A stretch of 64,000 nt of DNA from Sipunculus nudus (Eukaryota; Annelida; Sipuncula; Golfingiida; Sipunculidae): positions 923,108-987,107 of the forward strand of contig CM049317.1 of the NCBI GenBank assembly GCA_026874595.1, written 5' to 3'. Below are positions 25,262 through 36,660 of the stretch, in pieces; within the stretch, counting starts at the first letter, position 1; the number at the start of each line of letters is the position of its first letter. Made by a program: the position numbers and the translations under genes. The notes below the pieces were generated by a model. It worked only from the letters and a program-made list of their open reading frames with translations, ran no database searches and was not told the origin of the DNA.

Positions 25262-25830
25262 TCACAGAAACATGGTCACTTTATGATCCAGAGGGTATTG
25301 ATATTCATATTCGAACACTAGCTGTACCAGCAAATGGAATATATATTTATTATAAAATTATATCCAAACCAAGGCCAAATGGTGTGATGAAGAAATTGCT
25401 GAGAGAATCTGATTACGCAGAAAAATGGAGAGAAACTGCTTGTGATCCAAATTAAAGAGTGATAAGCATGCCTTTTGCCAGCGAAGGATTACAACATATA
25501 ACTTATGGTCAGCCAAAAGAAGATTACACAAACAGATTTTTGAAGAAATCGAGAACAATTACAAAGAGGTATTAATTATGCTAATCAATGATTCTTCCAT
25601 TAAGAGAAATTGCCTCTATCAAATATACACTTTGTAGAATCTGTCTGACAGTTTTTTAACATTTTTCCATTGATAAGGTTACTAATATCATGACGATTCT
25701 GGAAGCAAATGCAATATCACAACACTATTGTCCTTACATTGAAACACAAACGAGAAACATGGCAGACCTATTTGCAGAACTAACTAAAGCTGATGATGGA
25801 AAACCTATACAGAATGTTTACACTGATTAA
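25262..25830 (+). pseudogene. Gene remnant of unknown family, two coding pieces and a short intron-like gap
   Basis: Piece A starts after an acceptor-like 'aatcacag' and reads WSLYDPEGIDIHIRTLAVPA ... ESDYAEKWRETACDPN to about 25455. A one-base shift then continues as KLKSDKHAFCQRR ... IFEEIENNYKE to 25568, followed by gtattaatt. After 109 bp ending 'tgataag', piece B (25678-25830) continues in phase as VTNIMTILEANAISQHYCPY and ends in TAA. The composition is protein-like throughout, and a single indel plus one intron would rejoin it. I do not recognise the family. Confidence 0.4.
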
Positions 25831-26343
25831 GAGCTAATGAGAGAATTCAGTTTATAGTGTTAACTTTTTTTAGATGTGTTAAAGGATCTTCTTGAATGTA
25901 TTTGAAATATTTTAAGTAATTTTAGAATCAACTTTATAATTTTCAAACATCTTAGTATAACAAGGATGTCATTACTGCTAGATCAATAGAATTGGGATAG
26001 TATGAACTATGGTCTCATTCTGAATGTATTGGGGAAATTTATAATGAAATCTACATCAAATGAATGCCATATCAGTAGTGAATATATTTTAAAATGAGAT
26101 TTTATAGTTTAGTTATGTTCCCGACACTGCAATGACCAACAACGACTGAAAGATGGTGAAATAACATTTTAATACATGTGTAACAAAAATTAAACTAATA
26201 GAACACCATGCAAATTCCCACACCGGTCTCATCCCGAGTGTGGCAGATAGTTCACTAGTCCATCTCTGGACCCTTGTGTCCTATGTTAGACCTGATGGAC
26301 GGACATGTAGGGTCCATGGCACATCTGCCAAATCCTAAGAGCA

Positions 26344-26370
26344 CCATCGTTACAAAATATGTAACGATGG
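26344..26370. other. Perfect 10-bp hairpin in left TIR
   Basis: ccatcgttac and gtaacgatgg are separated by 7 bases (aaaatat). The hairpin is also present in the right arm at about 30857-30883. Confidence 0.9.
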
Positions 26371-26552
26371 GTTTGGGGTCCTCAGCTGATATGACAGGCC
26401 TAATGGCTTACAAAAACTGAACCTGGCTTATCTAGAGAACCGTTACTAACCGTCTACAAGTTTGATTGTACTTTCCTACTTCAAATATATAATATTTTGA
26501 TTCTTTTTCCTCGCGGATCCTCTAAGACAGGCAGTCATGACCTGTTTACAAT

Positions 26553-26759
26553 ATGGAAGACCTACCGCGGTGCACTGTGGGACGGAATCGCACTCTCCAT
26601 GCATATGAAAGCCTGCTGTATGTCTGCATTCACTGCAATCGGGCCGGACCCTTAGACCTTGAGATGGTATCCAGCATTCACGACCTCTTTATTGCCAAAA
26701 GGAAAAGCCTAATGATAGAAATGACTGGATCTGTTCATTATCTTAAGGAAAATACCTAG
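26553..26759 (+). CDS. 68-codon open frame in left TIR, duplicated in right TIR
   Basis: It begins MEDLPRCTVGRNRTLHAYES and ends VHYLKENT. The inverted copy at 30467-30673 (minus strand) differs at one base in 207, changing Leu to Pro. It has a Cys pair (VCIHC) and no recognisable family. Neighbouring non-coding TIR sequence is about equally conserved, so the match does not show selection on a protein. It may be a captured host exon or a chance frame. Confidence 0.25.
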   Translation: MEDLPRCTVGRNRTLHAYESLLYVCIHCNRAGPLDLEMVSSIHDLFIAKRKSLMIEMTGSVHYLKENT

Positions 26760-27318
26760 AAATCGATGCCATAAAGATCTATTAGGCTTGCTGCTTTCCC
26801 TCATACAGATGTGGTCAATTTGATCATATTGTATGACAGTGGTGGATCAAGAGGGGTGCCCCCCCCCCCTTGAGCTGAAACATCTCTCTTTTTACTTAAT
26901 ATTTCCAAGATATTTGTAATTAATTTTCATTTTTTTTTCAGATTATTTTATTCCCTCTCTCTTTCTCGTAAATGACAATGAAATGTATTTTTTCCTCTCT
27001 TGTTAAATGACACTGGAAATGATTTTTTTACTGAAAACTGTACATTATCAAAATCACCTGAAATCGCTTTGTGTGTTTCTTCCTTCAATCCCCCTCCCCA
27101 AAGCCATATATAAACATGGAACATATAAAAAATGATTTATCCCGAATAAATATGAAAAAATGACATTATAAATTTTTATCCATAAAAATTCAGCAAAAAT
27201 AACGATTTATTCTGGTAGGAATACACCATTTATTTATACATAGTCTATAATAAGGCATACTCATCTTTGTGGGGATATAAAAATAAGTACAATCAATTGC
27301 GCATAAAAACTAAAAATG

Positions 27319-27322
<4 letters not shown>

Positions 27323-27389
<67 letters not shown>
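27323..27389. repeat. Compound microsatellite (AT)n-(GA)n
   Basis: AT to 27360, then GA. A further TA tract lies at 27476-27514. Confidence 0.97.
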
Positions 27390-27393
<4 letters not shown>

Positions 27394-27474
27394 AGAGTTA
27401 CCCTCCGTTGTAAAGTGCTCTATGGCCTACAGACTAGGCCAGAGCGGTATAACTCTGAAGAAAAACAACACTGT

Positions 27475-27506
<32 letters not shown>

Positions 27507-28631
27507 TATATATTAATTCCATTCATGAGTCTCTCGCTGAATATATATATACTCTCACAATAAAAATACCAGATGATCAAATAGTTAAGAAAGGTCGGAT
27601 ACTTTATTAATTGTCACAAGAATTTAAGACTGTCGGCACCGGACTAAACTGCACTGGAGAGGTAAAGTAGGCCTATGTTTTACTATATTCATAATTTAAT
27701 TTTGTAATTTCCGTAAAGAAATGTGAAAAGTCAGGGATATCGAGATTATGCTCAAGGACATAAATATGTATAATGTGTATAATATACATATACCTTAAGT
27801 CGCAAAGGGGCATTTATTCTTTTAAAAAAATAAAAAGAGGCTCCCGCTGGTATTCCTGTCTATCGAGGAATTCCTGATACATGTTAGTACTTTAGTACTG
27901 GTCATAGAGAAACAAAATATAAGGTAATTCAGGTATAAAATAGATAATTCCTCTTAAAATTTCTATTAAGAAAGCATATGAGGGCCGAAACATGCACTGC
28001 ATGCATGGAGCGATGTCTGCATGCCGGGCGTGTGCGCATGCCTATAGTAAATATCTATTGTGTCTATTGAAAATCTGGTAAAACGTATTTAAATTACAAC
28101 TTACTTGTACACTACAATATGTAAGAAAATATATCATTTATAAGAACTTTATATATGCATATGCATGTTTATATATAATTAATTGATTTGTATAAATTAC
28201 ATATATATGTTAAAACATATAACATATAATATACTTGTTTATTAAATAATATGTTATTGTTCACAAAGCACAATCATGGTTATTTTATTAAATTTGCGCT
28301 AAACAGCGGTACTTGTCTCAGACAAAAATATAAAATACCACATAAGTTCTTCATCTTCCATAGCGATTCCACATTCCACCAAGCATGTCTGTTTTGAAAA
28401 TACCGCGTGACCACTTGTCACCCGCTTTAGCGCATGTCTTGATTTAGAATGTATGTCAGCTGTAAAATAAATGCAATCTTTTTATATTTATATTAATGTT
28501 ATAAGAGAATGCGCTCAGTCCGAAAACTGTTTTGTATGCATGTCATGTTATAAATAAAATGCGCTCCGTCAACATTTTTTGTTAAGAACTAGATGTCGTA
28601 TACAGCGAAAAGCATGTATGATAATATTAGG

Positions 28632-28633
<2 letters not shown>

Positions 28634-28682
<49 letters not shown>
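28634..28682. repeat. (TA)n microsatellite
   Basis: About 24 TA units, followed by a CA-rich stretch at 28697-28721. Confidence 0.97.
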
Positions 28683-28686
<4 letters not shown>

Positions 28687-29362
28687 GAGCTCCTTTCACA
28701 CACACATGCACACACACACATATTTATGTATGTTAAGTGAGAATTAACGCAATAACTGAATTCCTAATAAAAGTCTTATGAAAAAGCCTCTCAAATTTAT
28801 AGAGTTAAGATATATACAATAATATACTGATAATATATACGGATAAAAAGTTCATGGTTTTCTTGTAACGTTTATGTTAAACGTTATTGGTTATAAGTAA
28901 AGATTTAAACAGGCCTTTTCATATTATAAAATAAATACTCCATGTTTACAGTTACGTTAAAAAACCAGCTCGTTCCTCTGTGACAATCGATATGCATCTT
29001 GTTTATAATCGTATTAATTTCTTAAAATGATTGCGCTCCTGTAACACGACGCTGTCCGAGTTTTTACCTCACTGCGCAGATGTAGGCATGCACAAGACAG
29101 CTTACAGACTTACAGACTTGACATAAATATCTCTACCGAAAATAAATTTAATTTAGGTGAATTCTCTTAAGCTTTTCAAAAGTATATAGTTTTCAGATAA
29201 GCAACATTTTATATTGGACAATGGACCGACCCAGCGGAGTTAGCCACAGACCGGGCCCCGGGCCAGTACATCTGCATGTAATGGTTAAAAAAAATGACAT
29301 TTGCAGAATGTGTATAGTGGTGCAATGCAATGTTTGTGTACCTTGGCAAACGTTTAGTCTAA

Positions 29363-29365
<3 letters not shown>

Positions 29366-29424
<59 letters not shown>
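29366..29424. repeat. (TA)n microsatellite
   Basis: About 29 uninterrupted TA units. Confidence 0.97.
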
Positions 29425-29425
<1 letters not shown>

Positions 29426-29988
29426 TTCGCATTAATAGCAAGTACATTTGTGCATAATTTTGTGTTAATTTTGGATGTAACAATAAGCAGTTTTTGGCTA
29501 TTTTGATCACACAAATAAGTAAAATCTTAATACAAAACGCCTAAAATAAGATCGTTTATATACATTACAGTGCTTGGTTGGACAAACACATCTTGTCCAC
29601 CATATTTTTTTATTTCCCTGCATATGCAAGCGTGTTTGTGAAAATCGTCAAAGGCTGTATATATGGTTATGGCTTCCATACAAAAAATTATTGAGAAATT
29701 AAATTGATTGTACAATAGGCTTTTCATGAATTCTATTCTTGTCTAATGTCATGTTTTAATATGTATTCGGGATTAATCCTTTATTATATGTTTATATCTT
29801 GCCTGGGGGAGGGGGACGGAAGGAAAAAATCACAAAGTGAGCGCTAGAGAGAAATATTACAAACAAGATGTAGAAATAGAGTGGCGGATCCAGAAATATG
29901 AGAACAAGGGATTGCTAATATGGGTTAGCGGAAAGTGGGTATATTAAGAATTAATAAGTTCTTTTGTTCTTTTTTTGACAATTTTCTG

Positions 29989-29990
<2 letters not shown>

Positions 29991-30044
<54 letters not shown>
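29991..30044. repeat. (AT)n microsatellite
   Basis: About 27 units just inside the right TIR of the 4.7-kb element. Confidence 0.97.
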
Positions 30045-30047
<3 letters not shown>

Positions 30048-30466
30048 GTTTATAACTGGAATACATGGGTAGGGTCTTCCTCCCATATTGAAAAAAATTA
30101 TAAACTGTTTCCTCGAAGTTATGACCCGGCAGAGTGTTATAACGGAAAAACTCGATCCGTCGGTAAAGAAATTTTGGATGCTGTCTTAATTATTGAGCAT
30201 ATCACGTACAGATATGCACATTATGAATTGGAAAGTAACAAACTGTGGTTAATTTTATAATTTAATGGCTAGGGAATAAAATAATCTGAAAAAAAATGAA
30301 AATTATTTACAAATATCTGGGAAATATTAAGTAAAAAGAGAGATGTTTCAGCTCAAGGGGGGTGGGGCGCCCCTCTTGATCCACCACTGTCATACAATAT
30401 GATTAAATTGACCACATCTGTATGAGGGAAAGCAGCAAGCCTAATAGATCTTTATGGCATCGATTT

Positions 30467-30673
30467 CTAGGTATTTTCCTTAAGATAATGAACAGATCCA
30501 GTCATTTCTATCATTAGGCTTTTCCTTTTGGCAATAAAGAGGTCGTGAATGCTGGATACCATCTCAGGGTCTAAGGGTCCGGCCCGATTGCAGTGAATGC
30601 AGACATACAGCAGGCTTTCATATGCATGGAGAGTGCGATTCCGTCCCACAGTGCACCGCGGTAGGTCTTCCAT
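30467..30673 (-). CDS. 68-codon open frame in right TIR (copy of 26553-26759)
   Basis: Identical to the left-arm frame except for one Leu-to-Pro change at residue 36. Same caveats as the left copy. Confidence 0.25.
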   Translation of the reverse strand: MEDLPRCTVGRNRTLHAYESLLYVCIHCNRAGPLDPEMVSSIHDLFIAKRKSLMIEMTGSVHYLKENT

Positions 30674-31284
30674 ATTGTAAACAGGTCATGACTGCCTGTC
30701 TTAGAGGATCCGCGAGGAAAAAGAATCAAAATATTATATATTTGAAGTAGGAAAGTACAATCAAACTTGTAGACGGTTAGTAACGGTTCTCTAGATAAGC
30801 CAGGTTCAGTTTTTGTAAGCCATTAGGCCTGTCATACCAGCTGAGGACCCCAAACCCATCGTTACATATTTTGTAACGATGGTGCTCTTAGGATTTGGCA
30901 GATGTGCCATGGACCCTACATGTCCGTCCATCAGGTCTCACATAGGACACAAGGGTCCAGAGATGGACTAATAGTTCACTAATATATGACGCTATTTGCT
31001 GGTTTTATTGGCTTACGATTGCTCCATGAAAGCAACCTATTGTATATACATAATTAGTGCGTTATTTGATATCATTTATATTTATACTTAGTATTTAAAC
31101 ACAGGATTATATATTTTCTGACACAGACATCTGAAGGATCATGTATTTATGTAAGTACCCATTAATATTACCATTGTATAACCAAAAATATGAAATCCAT
31201 AGTAATTAAGTATTAAGTGCATGGTTTTGTTTAAATAACTGAATACATATGGAGGGAGTTGTCCTATTTGTTAAGGTGGGCGGG

Positions 31285-31510
31285 GGGACTTTATTCGGAC
31301 ATGGGCTGTGTTTCACTCACAAACGTGTGCGCCTTTCTATGACCCATCAGTGGGAACGATTATCAACCCAGGGTCCGCGGGTGCAGAAGTCACCGGGCCT
31401 GGTTGACGCAAGGATTTAATGTGAGAGGAAGCGTGTGATACTGCCCTTTCATGTAGTAAGATACCGGAATGGAATTCTGCAGATGTACATATACATAGTT
31501 ACGTTAGCAA
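31285..31510 (+). mobile_element. SINE fragment lacking the tRNA head
   Basis: Matches the reverse complement of 23280-23470: 'gtttcactcacaaacg', 'tatcaacccagggtccgcgg', 'gtcaccgggcctggtt'. The Pol III boxes are missing, so it is a 5'-truncated or decayed copy. Confidence 0.75.
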
Positions 31511-31519
31511 ACAAATGGA

Positions 31520-32700
31520 GACGGTTCCCTCCACCAGAAAAGTTGTCTTTAAATACTTATTTTCTCTCATCTGGACTACACCTATTATTAGGCCTAATTA
31601 TTCCATCCTGTCGTAGTTCGAGAGACGTAAATTTTCCTTACCCGTATCACTATTTTCTTCAGTATTCCTGTCTTGTTGATTCGTCCGCCGCCCGTATATG
31701 TTCATATTTCTAGGAGCTAAAGCACTGAGCCGTTATAAGGGCTCAGATCTTGGTTGGTCCAGATGTGATATGAATTCGGTTAATGAGCAAGCCATAACAA
31801 TTTTTGGACCATGTATATAATATTCAAGGTTGCTTATAGGGTTTAGCCCCCTCATAATGTTTTGTATTTATGTATGTTTAATGCAAATTTTGTTCAATAG
31901 CGCCCAGCACAGATGGACCGTCACCACTATTCAGTGGCTTGAACATCTCATTATAATCGTTTGTTCAAATTTAGTTTTCTTGTATATTCACATGTATCTG
32001 GTCACGTTTTGATATGAAGTAAAATTTCTGTATATTCTTTAATGCGTATTTCGTGTTTTGGGTTGTATGTTTATGTCCGAGGTCTGGATGTGTTTGCCTC
32101 GAATTATATACAGTACGAGCTCAGGCTTTCGTGAGAATATGTAAAAATTATTGATCCAGTATCATGTGAAATATATTGAAACTTAAAGTATATGCAGTCC
32201 ATAACTCCTGGGACTGCTAGGACTGACCTTTTACCATGTGGTCTATCAAGACTTCTAGAGTCGTGTCTATAGACATGGTTGTGGCCTTTCACTAATCCTA
32301 ACCCATTTCAATGTATTACTTTGTAACAAAACCCCTTTTTACCATAAGAAACTATATGCAGTCAAGTTTGACAAAGTTTTTAAAAATATTGATATTTGAA
32401 AACGATATAGCAAAACGCAATTTGGGAATCGCCGTATCGCAATATATACAAATATATCATTATCACACACATATTATATATATATATATATATATGTTGG
32501 TGTGATTGTGTGTATATATATATGTTTGTATTAAGTTAACAGTAGTTCCTAAAATGAAGTGATGAAGCAAAGCAAGAAAGTACATGATGAGGCTTTGATC
32601 ACTATACACTAAAATTGAAGGCAACTGCTTTATACTGACCTTTCATTTTACTCTTGCCATTTGAACCTAGTACATGTACTAGATCGGCCACATTAATAAT
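31520..32700. other. Intergenic, no feature recognised
   Basis: AT-rich unique sequence with a TA tract at 32475-32495. The short open frames lack support. Confidence 0.5.
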
Positions 32701-32730
32701 ATTTAAAATTAAATCTCTGATACCAGTTAC

Positions 32731-32842
32731 CATACTGAATTTGAGACCATATGATTTCTGGATCAAGGTGGGGTCTGTATACTCTGCAGCATGTCCAGCA
32801 TCAGGTTGGCACACCCAGCCATGCAAAACAGGCAATAATTTT
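32731..32842 (-). CDS. Candidate internal exon, unknown protein
   Basis: A 112-nt minus-strand segment lies between an acceptor-like 'tttttatcaag' and donor gtaact. The frame gives 37 codons, KLLPVLHGWVCQPDAGHAAE followed by YTDPTLIQKSYGLKFSM. The residue composition looks protein-like. No family is recognised and no neighbouring exon was found, so this is weak. Confidence 0.25.
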
Positions 32843-33659
32843 CTTGATAAAAAGATCACTATAAACAAGAATTTGAGACATTCATTCGGTTTCTGTTGGC
32901 TCAAACATCTTAAAACTTGAAAGAGTGTTTATTTTTATAAATATGCATTTTTTTTCATTCAGATTTAATATTAACGGTTTAAATAGGGTTATAATTACAA
33001 TACAGCATGATTTTCTTTGGCAAGAGTTATCTCATGTTTAAAAGACGACAATGTTTCTACTCTGATGCTTTGTTCCTTTCAACAAGAAGATTCTCACTTC
33101 ACATGCAGTCTTCGTCTTAAAAAATAATCATATGTTTCAGCTTGAAAAGTGTTTTTTGTTTTCCCATTGAATTTAAATAAGAAATGAATAGGTATACCTA
33201 TACACTGTTAAAATAACGAGGTTTTCTACTATTATTTTGGAGCTGCTGTATATAAGATGTAATGAAACTTGTTTACCCGGTCATTACAGGTATAAATCTG
33301 AGTGATATAATAGAGAATTTTTAAATTGAAAGTAATATTGCATAGAATATGATATTGAATTAATATTACTGCATTGTTAAGTCATTTTGAAAACTGATGA
33401 ACTTATATTTGTCACTAAAATGTCTATATGTAAATTCTGTAGACAAGCTTTGAGTTTTGAATTTTATAAAATTACTATGGTTTAAATCTGACAATTAGTT
33501 GTGAAACAGCAACAAGCTTTAGATACCTGGAGGATACGGGCAAAGCTAGAGATAAATCTAAAATGTGCAGTGGAATGTCTAGGCTTGTTTAAATAATTTT
33601 TTGCAACAATACACGTGTTGGTATAGTGTTTTTCGATGTGCATCAGACTTTACGTGACA

Positions 33660-33840
33660 GTTTTTGTCCACACTGGAATCCAGTGATGAAGTTGTGTCCA
33701 TGCCATCCGAGTCCGAGTGCAAGTCCGAGTCCAGACAAGTCAATACCGAGCCCTTGAGGTTCAAGTCCAAGTCCATCTTCTTTGAGTCTGAGTCATTTTA
33801 CCCCAAGTCCAAGTCCGAGTGTAATTCCAATACATATATG
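33660..33840. repeat. Degenerate GAGTCC/AAGTCC repeat
   Basis: 'gagtccgagtgcaagtccga' and related hexamer-like reiterations. The same type occurs at 34085-34240 and 35660-35760. Confidence 0.8.
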
Positions 33841-34084
33841 TCTGCAAAAAAGTAAATTAAAATGGAAATGTCAGATTAACATGTACACTTTTACGTTAGT
33901 TCACACATGGTTTTACTTTAATGGTTAATTACATTTATAGCTCCCGATGCTGAGCAAAGCTTGGTATATATAATATTATTATTGATTAATATTCTGTTAG
34001 TAGTTCGCACATATACATAAATCTTTATAATATGTGACATATGAGTTGTTTTCAATAGGACTTATATGAGATGGACGCCGCCTG

Positions 34085-35760
34085 ATTTCTGTAGTCCGTA
34101 TATATAGATCCTCCGAGTCCGAGGACATGTCCGAGTCAAGGACCCTTGAGTCCAAGATCGGACTCGACTCCTACATCACTACTCGAACCAAGCTCGACTC
34201 GGCTTAAATTTTGAGTGCATATGCCTGAGTTTGAGTATAAAGGCGGTTTCACACCGAATGCGTCCGAACGAATATGACACGAACGAATATTTCTGCCGAT
34301 CCGACTAAAATCCTGTCGCATCCGAAATTTCATTCACACCAAATCCGAACGATATTTTTGGTTTCCGACCGAGGAATTTTCGTCTCCGAAATTCGTAATG
34401 GAAAGATATATGAGCAATATATCGGATGGCCATATGGCCATATATACCTGTAGACCTATACAAAAATGTCGAATACTTCTGAACGTGTAAATTTATTTTC
34501 TCATTAATTTTTAATTAATAATTATTAACAATAAAGTTTTTATCTCTGAGTGTACTGACTGAATAAACGAAAATAATATTTACTTCTAACTCGATCACAA
34601 TTCCCATTTCAACATGAATTTAAAAATAATTGCGCAACCTCTTGTTTCAAGAGAACGGATGCCACTGTAACTGCTGCATTTCAAGTTAAATTAAAGTTTG
34701 AATCACTAGTTAAGTTTGATTTATATTTCATTTCAAATCTGCCAATATGATTTGAACAGTCTGCGCACAGCTATGAAACTTCTGTTTAAATGCAAAACGT
34801 TGAAATAAAAATAATACTATGATAATAATACAAAATACAAATGAAAAAAGTTATTGTTCCATGATTTTTTTTCTATATTTGACGCGGATTTTTTATTGGT
34901 AATGAACAGCTTGTCCTGGATAATGTCGCTAATTTGTGTTAATATCGCTTACAAAGCTGACTTATATTCAGGGGCGTCAATACAGGGGGGGGGGGGGGCT
35001 AGGGGGGATGATCTATGTAATCATCCCTCCCCCTTTCGGAGAATAACTTTAATATATTGCAAATAATATATTAAGAATTAGAATTAACCCTGAAAAATTT
35101 CATCTAAACCTGGTTTAAAAGTCTGTTTTGTCCCCGATTGTAAATTAAAATAAGTGGCCTAACGGCAATTGAAATCTCTTTTGATAAAAATATAATCCCC
35201 CCCAGGAAATTTACAGATTATATAAAAAGAAGTCTGGTTAAAATGAAAACCTTGGAGCTAAAAACATGTTATAAATATCTGTTTAAATCAAATAAATTTG
35301 ATTGAAATAAAAATAATCCCTGTTTGTATATTTTTATCACATAATTTTAAAATAGTGGACATGGAAACAACACTTCTGTGTTGTACACCATTACATATAT
35401 ATCAAATAGGTAACGTACAAATGAACCAGTCTGGTTAAAAATATTCCAGCTCTTTTGTGTTGAAGGTGAAGAGAAGCCATTCCTGTCCGATGCGAACGAC
35501 AAAAAATAGAACATGTTCTATTTTTTTCGTTCGGATAGCATCGTTCGGATTAGGTGTGTATGCACCAACATAAAATAAAGTGTTTTATTTTTTCGTTCGT
35601 ACAGCAAATTTTCGTTCGGACGTAAAATTCGTTCGTACGCATCCGGTGTGAAACCGCCATAAGTCTCAGTCTGAGTCCCTTAGAAAAGTGCACTTGAGTA
35701 CGGACTCGATTCCAAGACTCCAAGTCTTGACACGATTCGAGTCTAACATCACTGAACCCT
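34085..35760. repeat. GAGTC-type degenerate repeat, split by a DNA element
   Basis: 34085-34240 ('cgagtccgaggacatgtccg', 'gactcgactcc') and 35660-35760 ('agtctcagtctgagtccctt', 'ggactcgattcc') are the two halves of one repeat tract interrupted by the TIR element at 34241-35659. Confidence 0.7.
34241..35659. mobile_element. 1.4-kb TIR element with TAA target duplication
   Basis: The ends are inverted repeats: left aggcggtttcacaccgaatg then cgtccgaacgaat, right (reverse complement) tggcggtttcacaccggatg then cgtacgaacgaat, about 33 bp with four mismatches. TAA flanks both ends (34238-34240 and 35660-35662; ATAA on both sides if the next base is counted). 'cgttcgga/tccgaacg' motifs recur subterminally. 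No transposase is present. The 3-bp TWA duplication suggests a PIF/Harbinger-like non-autonomous element, by inference. Confidence 0.8.
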
Positions 35761-36492
35761 TCAAAGTTTTATGTTTGAGACTGTGGTGTAAAGACAAAGA
35801 TAGGAACAAAAACTATCAGTGACACAAATGTAATTTTGTGACTCTACCATACCAACAGCATTATTATTATTTGTCAAAAAGGCACTTATCTATACATATT
35901 CATGGGATGAAGATATGCAAGGAAACGTTATTTTGCCTAGCAGTTGAATCCTATGCTGTATTCAAGCCAACTAAGCATCCATCAGTTGGCTTTGTAATAT
36001 TAAATTATTCTTTTTTATTCCTTATATATCAACATACTGTGGTTGCCTTTTTGTTCGCAAAGTATCAAATTCCTGATCTTCCCGATATTAATCTTCGTTA
36101 ATAAGAGGTCCCACTGTCGAAGGCAAAGTTGACAAGTAAACGGTTGATTTTATGAATAAAATAGGGTACCTTCAAAGATTGATATTTTTAATTATATCAG
36201 ATCATTCCACTTGTCTGCCGTTGACGAACAATATTTCTTGGCAATAAGATTAAGTGCCCATAATATTTGATTTAATTAATTAACATGATATTGGTTATAC
36301 TCTGTGTATAGGTCTTTGTATTGTGAGATCGCGAAAATGGAACCCTCGCAAAACACTGGAAGGCGAAAAGCGCGACATTTTAACCCCGCGAATACAAATA
36401 TAAAGTCAACCACAGTAACATGAATTGTGAACCCAACGAATTTAGAACCCCGCGGATTTGAAGTCAACCACAGTAATATGTATTTTGAGATC

Positions 36493-36495
<3 letters not shown>
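35761..36495. other. Intergenic with a short two-copy repeat
   Basis: 'aagtcaaccacagtaa' with 'accccgcg' occurs twice (about 36360-36425 and 36445-36480), so a 70-bp unit is tandemly duplicated. No gene is seen. Confidence 0.5.

Positions 36496-36541
<46 letters not shown>
36496..36541. repeat. (AT)n microsatellite
   Basis: About 22 AT units, followed by a 'cctccgcaaacgaaggtgg' imperfect inverted repeat that may belong to an old repeat. Confidence 0.95.
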
Positions 36542-36544
<3 letters not shown>

Positions 36545-36660
36545 GTACAATAATACCTCCGCAAACGAAGGTGGCAGGGTTTATGTGATCGGCTGTGTTT
36601 GTGTGTACTGTGCGTTAGTGGTGGCTATACTGTTGGTTAGTCAGTACAAATAACTGGACT

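Larger units (their letters stand above)
26256..30970. mobile_element. 4.7-kb transposon with ~700-bp TIRs and 9-bp target duplication (Mutator-like)
   Basis: Arms 26256-26956 and 30271-30970 are inverted copies, about 97-98% identical by eye. Both outer ends start TAGTCCATCTCTGGACCC. The flanks are exact 9-bp direct repeats ATAGTTCAC (26247-26255 and 30971-30979). Long TIRs with 9-bp duplications are the signature of Mutator-like elements, which is my inference. The 3.3-kb interior (26957-30270) has five TA/GA microsatellites and no recognisable transposase, so it appears non-autonomous. The few differences between arms imply fairly recent movement or gene conversion. Confidence 0.85.
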
